DNA of 64,000 nucleotides from Megalobrama amblycephala (GCF_018812025.1 NC_063045.1:49048691-49112690), one strand, 5' to 3'; positions 41,977-54,177 are shown, numbered from the stretch's first letter. The notes: generated by a model from the sequence alone, not told the origin. Numbers and translations: made by a program.

Positions 41977-42030
41977 CTTCTCCAAAGCTGTCAGAATGAC
42001 AATATTCTACGAGTAACAGACACATTTATA
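41977..42030 (-). promoter_or_regulatory. TATA box, 5' noncoding exon and donor of OR A-4
   Basis: TATAAAT at 42024-42030 and a donor AAG|GTAGAGTATA at exon edge 41977, close to the donor consensus. Conserved with the other type-A genes despite greater divergence. Confidence 0.62.
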
Positions 42031-42424
42031 TTAAATCAGTCTCGCTTGGGACTTTCATGGATCATCCCTTCTCCCTATGGACTTGAAGAAGAGAGGGCAG
42101 GAGTAAATCTATGAAAATATAGCAAAATCTTTGTATTTTCTGGCAATAGTTTCCAGAGAATGTCTATTAAAAAACAGAAAAGTACTTTCAAAACATAGAT
42201 AATCTGTAAACAAAAAATAAATAAATAAACAGTACATTCACTGTAAATTGCCTCAAACCAAATTATTTATACTGTGTTAGTAATGTGAGTATATGTGAAC
42301 TTTCATTTGATTCCACTAAACAGAATATTTGTTCATTTAAATTAAACACTGTTCAAATAAACACTTTGTGCACCTAAAACTCAGCTAAATAAAGTGAGAT
42401 AATTAAACCTAAAAGAATTTAGTG

Positions 42425-43262
42425 ACATCAGATTTGTTCGTTTGCGAGATTTCATTGACTGTCAGTTTTCAATGATGGTTGGTTTTCTCCTGTTACAAGA
42501 TTTCAAAGACAGTTTTGTTTCATTACAAGATCTCAATGACGATCAGTTTTGTTCTGTTATGAGATTTCAATGATGGTCTGTTTCGTTTCATTACAAGATT
42601 TCAGTAAAAGTCGTTTTTTTCCATTACGAGATTTCAAAGATGGTCAATTTTGTTTCGTTACGAGAGTTCAGTGATGGTTGGTTTTATTTCTTTATGAGAT
42701 CTCAATGATGGCAGGTTTTTTTTCCTTTGTTCCTTTATCTGTTTTGTTCCATTCTAAGATTTCAATGACAGTCGATTTTGCTCCTTTACAAGATTTAAAT
42801 AATTCTCTCTCTCTTTTTTTTTTTTTTTTTTCATTATGAGATTTCAGTGCCACTTGGTTTTGTTTCCTAATAAGACTTTAATGACGGTCGGCTTTGTTTC
42901 TTAATGAGATTTTGCAGTTGACAGCAGGTTTTGTTCAGTTAAGAGATCTCAATGACTGTTTCGTTTGGTTGTGAGATTTCAATGACTGTTAGTTTTCGGT
43001 GTTGGTTTCATTTGGTTACAAGATTTCAATGAAAGTTCTTTTTTTCTATTAAAAGATTTCAAGGACGATCAGCTTTGCTCCGTTATGAGATTTCAACAAC
43101 GGTTGGTTGCATTTCGTTAAGAGATTTCAGTAACGGTCGGTTTTGTTCCTTTGTAAGATCTCAAACATGGTCGGTTTTGTTCCATTATGAGATTTAAATG
43201 AAGGTCAGTTTTGTTACTTTATGAGATTTCAATGGTTGACGGTTTTGTTTTGTTATGAGATT
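42425..43262. repeat. Minisatellite, 34-bp unit, roughly 24 copies
   Basis: Degenerate tandem array. The unit core is GAGATTTCAATGAYGGT, joined by GGTTTTGTTYCRTTA-like text. Copies vary in length and sequence; some are interrupted by T-runs (e.g. 42815-42830). No unique spacers, so not a CRISPR, and no open frame. Confidence 0.88.
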
Positions 43263-43289
43263 TTTTTTCTCTCTTTTCTGAAAGCAAAC

Positions 43290-43800
43290 TTAATAATTTC
43301 ATTCAGTAAGGATGTGTTAAACTGACAACAAGTGATAGTAAATGCTTATATTGTTAGAAAAGATTTCTATTTCGAATAAATTTTGTTCTTTTTAAAGTTT
43401 TATTCATCAATGAATCATGAAAAAAGTATCAAAGTTTCCAAAAAATATTAAGCAGCAAAGTTTCCAACACTGTTAATAAATCAGCATATTAGAATGATTT
43501 CTGAAGGATCATATGATACTGAAGACTGGAGTAATGGCTGATTAAAATTCAGCTTTGCATCACAGAAATAACATTTTAAAGTATATAATAAAGGAAAACC
43601 ATTATTTTAAACTCTAATAATATTTCACAATATTACTGTTTTTTCTATATTTTTGATCAAATAAATGCATGCTTTATGAGACTTCTTTCAAAAACATTAA
43701 AAATAATAATGAAAAAAATAGAGTGCAAACAAAATAGCATTATATGTAAAATTCTTTTATTTATAACAAAATAAAGTTTTATCCTTTTCTCAAACTTAAT
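43290..43800. repeat. Tc1-like repeat relic
   Basis: Shares TTCAGCTTTGCATCACAG, CTGAAGACTGGAGTAATG and AATATTTCACAATATTACTG with the palindromic element at 47681-48512, so it is an older, end-less member of that family. Confidence 0.65.
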
Positions 43801-46600
43801 TCCTTGAGAGCCTCAGCTCTACACAGGTTTGTTCCAACCCTTAATCAAACACACCTGATCCAGCTAATCAAGGTTTTTGAGATCACTGGCTTAGTTCAAT
43901 GAATTTATAAATGTGCAGTACCAAATCTTCTCACATGAATTAAATCTTTCAAGATCTTAGCAGGGGAGGATTAAACAACTCCATAAACAGCATTACCAGC
44001 ACTTTTGACTAAACAGACTAAACTGACTTCATTTCAGTCACCATTATGGTGGTCAGTATTTGCTTTAGTTGTGCAGTTTGACACTTGAGTTGTTAAAGTA
44101 ATTTGTACTTTGGATGCTGTGATTGTGTTTGTTGTGGAAAGAGAAGCTGCTGATGTTGTTTACTTGATAAAGATATAATCATTATATAGCTGGCTGGTGA
44201 CAACTAGGATTCACTCAAATTATATAATTATTAATTATAGCAAGACAGTAATTTTAAATTGTGCACTGAGCATTTTGACCTGCAACACCTGTTAGACTCA
44301 CTCAGACACCAAAATATAAGTCTCAACAATGTAACATGCTTCATGCCACAATGCATTCTATAACAGACTATTATTAAGTTGAAATTAACTGCATTACATC
44401 TACATTATCAAAAAAATCATCATCAGCTAACACAATTTCAGCAGCAAGAGAAAAACTAAGGGTACACTTACACAACAACGATGTACTAAAAACAGGGAGG
44501 GTTTTTCATTGTACAGATGACAACATTATCAAAACTATCCCCATTCACATGGATCCACGCAAATAACTAAAAACGTTGTATTATGCAAGACAAGCAGTTG
44601 GCAATGTCACTTTGTAAAGAAAGACTGTATACGCGCCTGTGCATATACACATTCTTTTACAGAGCACTCGCTTTGTACGTGCCTTTCCACCTTAGTTTTA
44701 CAATTTACTTTGATATTCTTCTCGTTATTTCCCTATAGCAGCTAATACATCGGAAGTCTCGCACATTCACAGAAAAAAACTTCTGTAGATATCTGACAGA
44801 AATAGTCAGTCTGGTTAGTAATTTATGTCTTCTCTAATTTTCAGTTGATTTGATCTAAGGCTGTGGCTGAGGTCAGTTGTAACATCTTCAGTCGTTAGTT
44901 CCATTAATGAGGGGCTACATCCTGTGGAGTACATCCTGTGCCTGCTGGGTAAAGGTGGTGATGGAGTGATGCTGGAAGAATATTCTCACTGGAGTGATGT
45001 AAGTGACATCAAACATGACTTGAGAAGAAAAACAAATGGAGGACAATCAAGTTTGTCAGCAGGCTCTCCTGCCACACATTCTGCTTTAGAGTGAAAAAAC
45101 AAAATAGAAAAAAAGGAACATGGGTGATCTTCTGTCTCAAAACTCCACTTTCGAGGCATGTTTGTGGCTGCCAAATTTAAGCTAAAGAAGCATGCAACAT
45201 CCGGTAGTTGAAGCTTGCTCGTTCTTATTGGTTTTCGTGGGTATTATGTCAGAAGCAGCCCAATCAAGAATCGTAAATATCAAACATGATTTCAACCCAT
45301 ACAGTGTGATCTCATGTTGCAATAAAACAGAGTTTGCAATATAAATGTATTAACGGCACAACACAATTATTACATTCTAATGACATCAGTGATCAAGGCT
45401 ATTTTACGATGATTATAAAACCATCATCTGATCTCATTTCAGCTTTCTTTGCTACTGCAAATGTGACTTCAAATGAAACAAACAAGAGTGTTAAACTTCT
45501 GTTAATTCTAAGTAAGAATTTATGTAGATGAATGACAGAAATTAAGTCAGTCTGGTTTGTAATATGTGAAGCTGTAATCCTATTTGTGGAGTTGTTTAAT
45601 CATCCTCAGCTGCCTTTATCTTCAGTTAATTTCATCTAAGGCTGTGGCTGAAGTCAGTTGTACCTCTTGTGTTTCTGTTGGTCTGTTTTTTCTGTTCTCT
45701 TCTTTCCTTCAGTGATTCTGCTTGTTAATGCTAAGATGGATAGAAGGATTTTGTGGCTCAGATGAGGTCCAGTTCTGATTTATTTCTTTGCTCTTGGCCG
45801 ACATGTGGCATTGCTATGGCCTGCTTGTGGCTCAGATCTGGCAGTGTAAAGAGTTGGTAGAACTCAAAAAAATTGAGACAATCAGTTAAATCAAAGTTTT
45901 TAAGTTAACAAACTCCAAGACTAATGCCGGTAACACACTACACGATTTTAAAAGTCATCGAATCACTGTTCTTCTCAAACTACATGTTGCTGTTGTGTGT
46001 ACATTACAGATGGATCATTACAAGACGGAGTTAATCTCTCTACTTCATCCACAATGGGACCCAATGAATATAAATATACAATATACAATATAATAATAAT
46101 AGTTGTTATTATTAAAACAATATTATTTTTAGTTCATTAAAGTATAAAAAATAATAAATGCATAAAGAAATATATAATATTACTATTGTACTGCAATATA
46201 TTTATTGAACTATTTAATAATAATAATACATTTATTTTACAGAAAAAGAGTGAAATTACAATACTGTTGCATATTTAATGCACATATATTCTACAACGAG
46301 AGCCACCCACACAAATAAAAAAAAACATCCCCCTTTTTTTAAACTCACAAGAAAAAAAAAATATGAGATGAATAAATAATTGAAATTACACACTTCACCT
46401 TTAATATGGGGTTTTGTTTTTAAATGTCAGAAATGTTGAATTGATTTAAAGCTTAGAACTCTTTATTGAAAAAAAACTAAAATGCCTATAGAAATGATGA
46501 ATGACAATTTTGTGCTTCAAAATAAAAAAAAGACATTTATTGTATGATAAAGAACTGTTTTAAAAATGAACTTCACAACAGAGAATATAAAATTAATGGT
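43800..46600. other. Intergenic repeat-rich spacer, no gene
   Basis: Holds an inverted copy of the 5278-5830 repeat family (about 44458-44790), two pieces of the 28203-28584 MITE family interior (about 44815-44910 and 45600-45735), and AT-rich sequence. Short open frames (e.g. 44986-45174) show no domain. Confidence 0.6.
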
Positions 46601-46610
46601 ATATTTAAAT

Positions 46611-47570
46611 TTATTTCCAAGGTAAAAATGTGATGCGCCTTTTAAGAAGTCTTTTCACAGACACCATGAACTCCTCTGTCATGAATGTGTAGATTATAGG
46701 GTTAAGCATTGGAGGAAGTACAGTGGTCAGAGAGAGATTGATGATCCTTGTGTTAGTGTTAATAATGGATGAAAGAGCATATGTAAAAGTGATGGGAACA
46801 TAAAATATAGCCACTAATATTAAATGAGCAGTACATGTCTTTGTGGCTCTTTGACGGTCTTGTGGGGTTGTGATTCTGAACAATGTTACAGCTATGCATG
46901 TATATGAAAAGATAATAAAAAATACCGGGAAACCAAGGATGATCGCCGGGAACAAACTGGCAATCACAGAGCTTGGGAAATTATTGTTACATGCAGAACG
47001 ATATATAGGCCCGTGATCACAGTAGAAACTGTTAACAGTGACAATAACTCTGCAGAAAGAAAGTCTGCTCATGAAAATTGCTCCAATTATTGTTAGCAAC
47101 ATTGCTAGTGTCCATGAAGAACTAATTATAACAAGCATTGATCTATGGGTCACAATCATATGATACCTCAGTGGTAAACAAATAGCTACTAATCTGTCAA
47201 ACGAGAGAACAGCGAGAGTCAGTGACTGCACTGCAAAAAATAAAATATTGGAGAACATATTGGATAAGCATAGTCCATAAGGGATCAGCTGATTCCCAAA
47301 CAGAAATGCGTCCAGTAGCTGAGGGATCACAGCGGTACTCTCACAAATGTCTGTCAGTGATAAGTTAAAGACAGACATATATTTAGGAGTGTGAAGATTT
47401 CGGTCTATAATGATAACAAACATGAGGCAGGAGTTTCCAAGCAAAGAAATTATGTAAACAAAAAGCAGAAATATGTAATAGTATCTCATGTGAGGTATAC
47501 CAGAAAAACCACTGATATAGAAATAAGATGGGGTAGAAATATTCCTGTTTTCAGAGAAATCTTGATTCAT
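46611..47570 (-). CDS. Odorant receptor, type B-1
   Basis: Intact 319-residue OR of the second subfamily. Start ATG at 47568-47570; the longer frame to 47633 runs upstream of the acceptor (CCCAGACAG|GATAAAC, AG at 47602-47603). Seen: NIS sequon at 10-12, LLGNSCLM (TM1), RNLHTPKYM in the first inner loop, LSFDRLVAIC at the end of TM3 (SFDR in place of AYDR), C101 with C173, C184 and C194, RATKTCTAH before TM6 and PMLNPIIYTFMTEEF in TM7. The short basic tail is typical of ORs. It differs from B-2 and B-3 mainly in TM3-TM5. Confidence 0.93.
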   Translation of the reverse strand: MNQDFSENRNISTPSYFYISGFSGIPHMRYYYIFLLFVYIISLLGNSCLMFVIIIDRNLHTPKYMSVFNLSLTDICESTAVIPQLLDAFLFGNQLIPYGLCLSNMFSNILFFAVQSLTLAVLSFDRLVAICLPLRYHMIVTHRSMLVIISSSWTLAMLLTIIGAIFMSRLSFCRVIVTVNSFYCDHGPIYRSACNNNFPSSVIASLFPAIILGFPVFFIIFSYTCIAVTLFRITTPQDRQRATKTCTAHLILVAIFYVPITFTYALSSIINTNTRIINLSLTTVLPPMLNPIIYTFMTEEFMVSVKRLLKRRITFLPWK

Positions 47571-47680
47571 GGTCAGTTCAATCACTGATCTTGTGTTTAT
47601 CCTGTCTGGGCAGAAATAAGTGTGTTTAGTCATTGTGATAAGAAATCATTTGAAATGGCATGGCATTTCTGTACGGCATA

Positions 47681-48512
47681 CAGTACAGTCCAAAAGTTTG
47701 GAACCACTAAGATTTTTAATGTTTTTAAAAGAAGTTTCGTCTGCTCACCAAGGCTACATTTATTTAATTAAAAATACAGTAAAAAACAGTAATATTGTGA
47801 AATATTATTACAATTTAAAATAACTGTGTACTATTTAAATATATTTGACAAAGTAATTTATTCCTGTGATGCAAAGCTGAATTTTCAGCATCGTTACTCC
47901 AGTCTTCAGTGTCACATGATCCTTCAGAAATCATTCTAATATGCTGATTTGCTGCTCAATAAACATTTATGATTATTTTCAATGTTGAAAACAGTTGTGT
48001 ACTTTTTTTTTCAGGATTCCTTGATGAATAGAAAGTTCAAAAGAACAGCATTTATCTGAAATACAAAGCTTCTGTAGCATTATACACTACCATTCAAAAG
48101 TTTGGGGTCAGTAAGAATTTTTATTTTTATTTTTTTGAAAAGAAATTAAAGAAATGAATACTTTTATTCAGCAAGGATGCATTAAATCAATCAAAAGTGG
48201 CAGTAAAGACATTTATAATGTTACAAAAGATTAGATTTCAGATAAACACTGTTCTTTTGAACTTTCTATTCATCAAATAATCCTGAAGACTGGAGTAATG
48301 ATGCTGAAAATTCAGCTTTGCCATCACAGGAATAAATTACTTTGTGAAATATATTCAAATAGAAAACAGTTATTTTAAATTGTAATAATATTTCACAATA
48401 TTACTGTTTTTTACTGTATTTTTAATTAAATAAATGTAGCCTTGGTGAGCAGACAAAACTTCTTTTAAAAACATTAAAAATCTTAGTGGTTCCAAACTTT
48501 TGGACTGTACTG
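47681..48512. mobile_element. Palindromic TA-flanked element (832 bp) in the intron of OR B-1
   Basis: Ends CAGTACAGTCCAAAAGTTTG and its reverse complement, flanked by TA (47679-47680 and 48513-48514). The two halves are largely complementary (e.g. AACTTCTTTTAAAAACATT at the right pairs with the left arm), so the whole element could fold into a long hairpin. No transposase. It lies within the inferred intron 47602-48625. Confidence 0.85.
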
Positions 48513-48625
48513 TATATTTTAAGGCACGCAACATATTGACATAGACAGAAAATGTTCTAATGATTTACATTAAAAGCTATTATGATTGTTAAGGTTAATA
48601 CACATCTTTAAAATTTTGTACTCAC

Positions 48626-48715
48626 AAAAAGGTGAAGAGGACTTCTGCTGTATACAGGCACACAGCACTGTGAAAAAAGACTTTCCCTGACTTGTTACAT
48701 ACTGAACTATATATC
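48626..48715 (-). promoter_or_regulatory. TATA box, 5' noncoding exon and donor of OR B-1
   Basis: Minus strand: a TATATAG-like box at 48708-48715, then a segment with CAGTGCTGTGTGCCTGTAT, then donor |GTGAGTAC (48625-48618). Conserved upstream of B-2 and B-3 but unlike the type-A promoter. The intron to the acceptor is about 1.0 kb, because of the inserted 832-bp element. Confidence 0.62.
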
Positions 48716-48729
48716 CTTCAGTCGATCAG

Positions 48730-49690
48730 TTGTACTACAAATGCCAGACCTCACTGGATTTGTCAGCTGACCAATCACAGCACAGAACTGGCACTGCCAC
48801 TGATACTAATCCATAGAGAGGAGAAAGATTTATACTGCTATTCATTTGGTGCTCCATAATGTTTAAGGTTAAATTTTCTAAAATTCTTAAATTTTAGAAT
48901 TTAAGAGAACATGAGGTGATGTCGGACACTTCTTGATGATAAGGCCCTAATAATAAGCCAACTTCATTCGTCCTTACTGCAAATAGGTAATTCTAATACA
49001 TACAATGACTATCCATTATGACATGTAGGCATCTTTATGTACATAATAATAATCTTTTTCATTGTAATCCTTTTATTTTTAATATTTGGCATGTTTGTGT
49101 GCTGCTGCACATCCATGTGTGTGTATCAAGCAGAGTATACTCCGCCTATAGGCACATATTACTAACAAGCCCTTTAAATAACAAAATAAATAAATAAATA
49201 AAATACTACAACTGAAAACGACTGCACTATTGACCAGCCAAAACCTGGTCTACAGTCAATGGCACAATTGTTTTCAGTTGCCTCAAAATAGCAACACGGC
49301 AAAAATGCGCCTGAATGCGCCATGGGCGAACAGATGGGCGCGAATACATTTGCTATTTAAACAACGTGGGTGCTGGACGTAAAAATGATAACTGCGTCGA
49401 GCTGAAGCTAGCAAAAACACTTGCGTCGTTCCTGGTGTCGCATTGCACTGGGTGTATAATGTAGAAAATGTGATCAGGTGAAGTTGGTTTAATGATGATG
49501 AAGTACAGTATTCATCATATAGTGGTCAAATTCATTGATTTTATTCAGAATCTAATCATTTACATAACTTATTAATTTTATATTATTGTGTATTATACCC
49601 CTAGAGTACCACCACATGATATCCAAAAATGTCATGATATTTTGAAAAAAAAAAAAAAATGTAAACTCATTAGGTGGTTTTGACTTGTCA
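48730..49690. other. Intergenic, start of B-2 duplicated unit
   Basis: From about 49140 on it matches 55390 onward (ATAGGCACATATTACTAAC, then AACTGAAAACGACTGC). No gene. Confidence 0.6.
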
Positions 49691-49698
49691 AATCATTC

Positions 49699-49844
49699 AG
49701 ACACACACAGACATCAAGAATCAGTGTATGAATCTCAACAAGGGTGACAATCAACAAATAATTCAGATAAACAGATGAACCTTTTATTTGTTGATTGTCA
49801 CCATTGTTGAGATTCATACACTGATTCTTGATGCCTGTGTGTCT
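49699..49844. repeat. Perfect-looking 61-bp-arm palindrome, copy 1
   Basis: Arms 49699-49761 and 49784-49844 (containing CATCAAGAATCAGTGTATGA and its complement) with a 22-base centre. Also present at 56613-56750, so it was duplicated with the OR unit. Probably a very short MITE. Confidence 0.75.
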
Positions 49845-49888
49845 AAAATATTGCAGGTAATATATTCAGAGATTTAACCTCTGGGTAT

Positions 49889-50995
49889 TATAGTTTTTCT
49901 CAATTGCTAACACACTATAACTGCTTCATTTGACACAATTTCCCAAATGGTTCATTCAGCTCTAGAAACAAAGATACAAGTGTCAAGTGTCACACTGTGA
50001 ATTCAAATGGCACATATTTATCCATGTGTAAACATTGAGTAGCAAAACTGATGACACACCAATCAGAATCTCAGGATAATATAAATAGTTGATAAATAGG
50101 GGATGGGGTCAAAGGACATTTGTTCCTGATGAAGTACAAATCACTATAGTTGACCGTGTTCTTGTGTAGGAATGACCATGAGGGCAGTGGGTCTACAGGC
50201 TCATCTACAGGGTTTTTATACTACTTACACACACAGTATAATTACAGTACACAGTAGCAGCAGTTTAGATGAGAGAAACTTCACTATTCTATGTATAGTA
50301 AATACTGGAGCACATGTTGTTCGCCCTCAAACGCATAATTGTCAAATTGATTTATAGCCATAAATACTTCTTATGTTTCATATTTTTGAAGAACTGAGGG
50401 AAGGGAGAGAAAGTCTAAAGAAGAAGACTAAGAAACTAGTATGGCAAATATGGTCATTACAAGTACTGTAATGCAATTTGGTCGAGGATGATGAATTGTT
50501 TTTTTGTTGTTTTTTTTTTTTTTTTACTGTTCTGTGATTTATGTTCAATTCTTTAATATTTCAACTCTTCTTTTCTAGTGCTTTTCATCTACTGAAAGAT
50601 CTCTTTACAGTGTAATGAAGATAAACTTTTCTCAAAACTTGAATTTCACTGTATCTGTTATATATATACCATATATCTGCTCTATTTATGTTGTATAACT
50701 GTGATAGACATTGATCTGTAAAATGATACCTGAGTGCCAAAAGGAGGTTTTTGTAACAGTGTTTTGAATTGATCTCACTAAGACTATATTGTAGTGTGTG
50801 TGTTTTTGAGGGCTTGTGTGTTTTGTATGAAGGCATGAGTTTGTTTTTTTCAGTAAGATTGAATGGTTTTGTGTTTAGAGCTTCATTTTGACCTGAAAAT
50901 AGGAAGTTTGGGGAATTTGGTTAGAAGTTATGGATTTCTGTTTAGAGTTTTGAGAAAGGAGGCACAATTTCAAGAAATGTGTTTAAGCAATTGAT
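49889..50995. mobile_element. Probable nonautonomous DNA transposon (about 1.1 kb)
   Basis: Left end TTTTTCTCAATTGCTAACAC and right end (reverse complement) TCAATTGCTTAAACACA form imperfect inverted repeats. The paralogous unit near 56905-56935 lacks the whole segment, which fixes it as an insertion. Exact edges and duplication are unclear. No transposase frame. Confidence 0.65.
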
Positions 50996-51409
50996 GATGA
51001 AGATTACATCATCAGCAAGTGGCCAACATCACCTTGGTTTCTCTTTGCTCACCATGCTTCAACAAACATGATTTATAAACACAGTTATTACTATATAAAC
51101 ATTTACATATTAATAAGTCAAGAGCCCAATTAACAAAAACTAAAAACCATAATGCTGAGTTCAAACTAAACTATTATTGTCAATAAGACATCAACATCTA
51201 AACCTCTGTTAATTCTCAATAAATACTTTTGTGCATGTATGAAAGAAATAAAGTCAAACTGGTTTGTAATAAGTGAAGCTGTTGTTTTGTAGTTGTGTAA
51301 TCATCCTCTGCTGAGATATGTTAGTGTTTAATGTTCTATTATGTTGGGATTTAAAGGGTTTCTGTATTGTCTTGAGTTTTATGAGGTTACCATTGTGCTG
51401 AAGAGTAGT

Positions 51410-51571
51410 GTCAAGTCAAATTTGATTTATATAGCACAAATTTAACACAACTATAGTTGATCCAAAGTGCTTTACAGTAAATCAGAGGTTAAAATAGAAA
51501 AGGAGGGGGGGGGGAAAGAAATTGTCGATTAAACAAATTGTATATACATAAAATGGAACACCAACATATAA

Positions 51572-51637
<66 letters not shown>
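51410..51637. repeat. Repeat insertion ending in an (AT)n microsatellite
   Basis: GTCAAGTCAAATTTGATTTA onward is absent from the paralogous site near 58877, where GAAGAGTAGTGCCTGTGCTTC is continuous. The AT microsatellite is 51574-51637. The TTTGATTTATATAGCAC text resembles fish LINE/SINE 3' tails. Confidence 0.65.
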
Positions 51638-51640
<3 letters not shown>

Positions 51641-52428
51641 CCTGTGCTTCAGTCGAGGATGGACCAGAAAACATTGATGTTGTGCTTCAGGTTGTTTTGT
51701 TTGAAAAGCATTAACTGTGTAGTTGTCAATGCAGTGAGTTCATACATGTGTTACTGAAACGATTAACTGCAAGAGATTTACATTCCACAGTGATGGTGTT
51801 TGATCATAATAATTCAGGAAAAGACTGTAAAATAAAGACTTTTTTGTTTTGTTTTTTGTAAAATGTTTCATGAAAAATTCTGTAAAAGTATTTGTACTTT
51901 ATTTAAATTAGGATATTTTACTTTAATTTTGCAGGTTTTGTTTGTCAGCCATTGCTGCCAGTCATTTGACCATTTTCTTTTTTTTTTTCTTTTTTTTTTA
52001 GTGTATGTTATGCATTTATTCAATATTATTTGTAATCACTATTATATAACTATAACTGGTTACATAAAATCAAATACTGTTATTGTCTCTTGTTTTTGCT
52101 ACTTGGCCACAGTGCATTCCTTCAATGTATGTTAGAACAAAAGAAATACACACTAAAGGAACAATGATTTAACCTTCACATTATTTGTTTTATTTCATTT
52201 TATTTATTTTTTTCATGTAAATTGGCTTTTACATTACAGTAGTTTGTTAGTGGTTTCAAAATTTGTTAATGAGGTCATGATACCTGTTGTCTGGCTTTTT
52301 TTTATAGAAGCTGTGATATTATAGAAGCATACATTATTCTAAACATTCACAGAAAAAAAACAAAAAAACAATAAAAACCACAAAAGTGTCTAATAGTAAT
52401 AATGTATTTACAATGTAGATAAAGAGGT

Positions 52429-53388
52429 TTATTTTGGAGATGGGAATATGATTCTCCGTTTAAGAAGCCTTTTCACAGACACCATGAACTCCTCCGTCAT
52501 GAATGTGTAGATTATAGGGTTAAGCATTGGAGGAAGCGCAGAGGTCAGAGAGAGACTGATGATCCTTGTGTTAGTGTTAATAATGGATGAAAGAGCATAT
52601 GTAAAAGTGATGGGTACATAAAATATGGCCACTAATGTTAAATGAGCAGTACATGTCTTTGTGGCTCTTTGACGGTCTTGTGGGGTTGTGATTCTGAACA
52701 ATGTTACAGCTATGCATGTATATGAAAAGATAATAAAAAATACTGGAAACCCGAGAATCACTATCGGGTTCAAATTGTTTATCACATAACTTGGAAAATT
52801 ATTGCTACAGGCAGAACGATATATAGGCCCATGATCACAGTAGAAACTGTTTATGATGACAATAACTCTGCAAAAAGAAAGTCTACTAATGAAAATTGTA
52901 GCAATAATTATCATAAACAGTGCCACTGCCCATGTGACTCCAATTATAACAAGCATTGATCTATGGGTCACAATCATATGATACCTCAGTGGTAAACAAA
53001 TGGCTATGAATCTGTCAAAAGACAGAACAGCTAGCGTTAGTGACTGCGCTGAAATAAATAATAAGACAGAGAGCATATTGTACAAACACAATCCATATGG
53101 GATCAACTGATTCCCAAATAAAAATGTGTCCAGTAGCTGAGGGATCACAGCGGTACTCTCACAAATGTCTGTCAGTGATAGATTAAAGACAGCGATATAT
53201 TTAGGAGTGTGAAGATTTCTGTCTATAATGATAACAAACATGAGGCAGGAGTTTCCAAGCAAAGAAATGATGTATACAAAAAACAAGAAAATATAATAAT
53301 ATCTCACGTGAGGTATACCAGAAAAACCACTGATGTAGAAATAAGATGGAATAGAAATATTCCTGTTTACAGCGAAATCTTGATTCAT
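52429..53388 (-). CDS. Odorant receptor, type B-2
   Basis: Intact 319-residue OR. Start ATG at 53386-53388, preceded by the acceptor CCCAGACAG|GAGTG (AG at 53406-53407). Motifs as in B-1: N-terminal NIS sequon, LLGNSCLM, RNLHTPKYIAVF, LSFDRFIAICLPL, FYCDHGPIYRSAC in extracellular loop 2, RATKTCTAH and PMLNPIIYTFMTEEF. Very close to B-3 along its whole length, consistent with the duplicated units. It probably signals like other ORs; ligand unknown. Confidence 0.93.
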   Translation of the reverse strand: MNQDFAVNRNISIPSYFYISGFSGIPHVRYYYIFLFFVYIISLLGNSCLMFVIIIDRNLHTPKYIAVFNLSLTDICESTAVIPQLLDTFLFGNQLIPYGLCLYNMLSVLLFISAQSLTLAVLSFDRFIAICLPLRYHMIVTHRSMLVIIGVTWAVALFMIIIATIFISRLSFCRVIVIINSFYCDHGPIYRSACSNNFPSYVINNLNPIVILGFPVFFIIFSYTCIAVTLFRITTPQDRQRATKTCTAHLTLVAIFYVPITFTYALSSIINTNTRIISLSLTSALPPMLNPIIYTFMTEEFMVSVKRLLKRRIIFPSPK

Positions 53389-53574
53389 GGTCAGTTCACA
53401 CACTCCTGTCTGGGTAGAAAAGCAGTAGATTATTCAGAGTTGTAAGAAATTATTTCATTATGCTGTTTTCCTCTATAACAGATATTGCTACAATGGAATC
53501 TTGCATAGATATTTTTACTCCAATTTGACTGTAAGCAATTACAATACATTATTTTTTGCCATTATACTTAATTT

Positions 53575-53934
53575 GGTCCCACTTTATATTAAGTGGCCTT
53601 AACTACTATGTACTTACATCAAAAAATAAGTACAATGTACTTATTGGGTTCATATTGAATTGCAAAACACTTTTGCTGCTATTGAGGTGGGATACAGGGA
53701 AAGCTTTGGTGGTATGGGTAGGTTTAAGGGTAGGGGTAAGGTGTAAGGGATGGATCAACAGTGTAATTATAAATGTAATTACAGAAATTAATTACAGATA
53801 TAATTACATGCATGTGTTTTTAAAATATAAGTACAATGTAAAAACATGTATGTACACAATAAGTGCATTGTATCGAATGATTAATTTAAATGTAAGTACA
53901 TAGTAGTTAAGGCCACTTAATATAAAGTGGGACC
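53575..53934. mobile_element. hAT-like MITE (360 bp) in the intron of OR B-2
   Basis: Terminal inverted repeats of about 45 bp starting GGTCCCACTTTATATTAAGT, with an exact 8-bp target duplication CTTAATTT (53567-53574 and 53935-53942). The paralogous intron of OR B-3 is empty at this point (CATTATACTTTATCC near 60528). The interior has GGTAGGTTTAAGGGTAGGGG-type G-rich text and no coding sequence. Confidence 0.93.
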
Positions 53935-54073
53935 CTTAATTTTTATCCCTGCAAAACAAGACCAAAAGTATGAGCATATTAGATATTACAAACCAAATTT
54001 ATTTTAACATACATCTTTAAAAACTTCAATTGAATATGTAAGATTTCAGGTTCAGTAACTATGGTGTACTCAC

Positions 54074-54177
54074 AGAAAGGTGTAGAGCAGCACAATACAG
54101 TAAAGCTAATACAGGCACACAGTGCTGTAAAAAGTCTTCCACTGACCTCATATGTACTGAACTATACAGTATATCCC
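54074..54177 (-). promoter_or_regulatory. TATA-like box, 5' noncoding exon and donor of OR B-2
   Basis: Donor |GTGAGTAC at 54073-54066, the shared CAGCACTGTGTGCCTGTATT segment, and TATA-like GGATATACTGTATAG at about 54162-54176. Conserved with B-1 and B-3. Confidence 0.58.

Noticed and set aside
42425..43262. CRISPR-like array
   Set aside because: Repeats are contiguous and degenerate with no unique spacers, in a vertebrate genome.
47391..47588. Plus-strand open frames antisense to the OR N-termini (also 53209-53445 and 60162-60359)
   Set aside because: They are shadows of the conserved OR coding strand, with no domain and no independent signals.
51574..51637. (AT)n tract as an origin or structural element
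   Set aside because: A plain microsatellite associated with a repeat insertion absent from the paralogous site.
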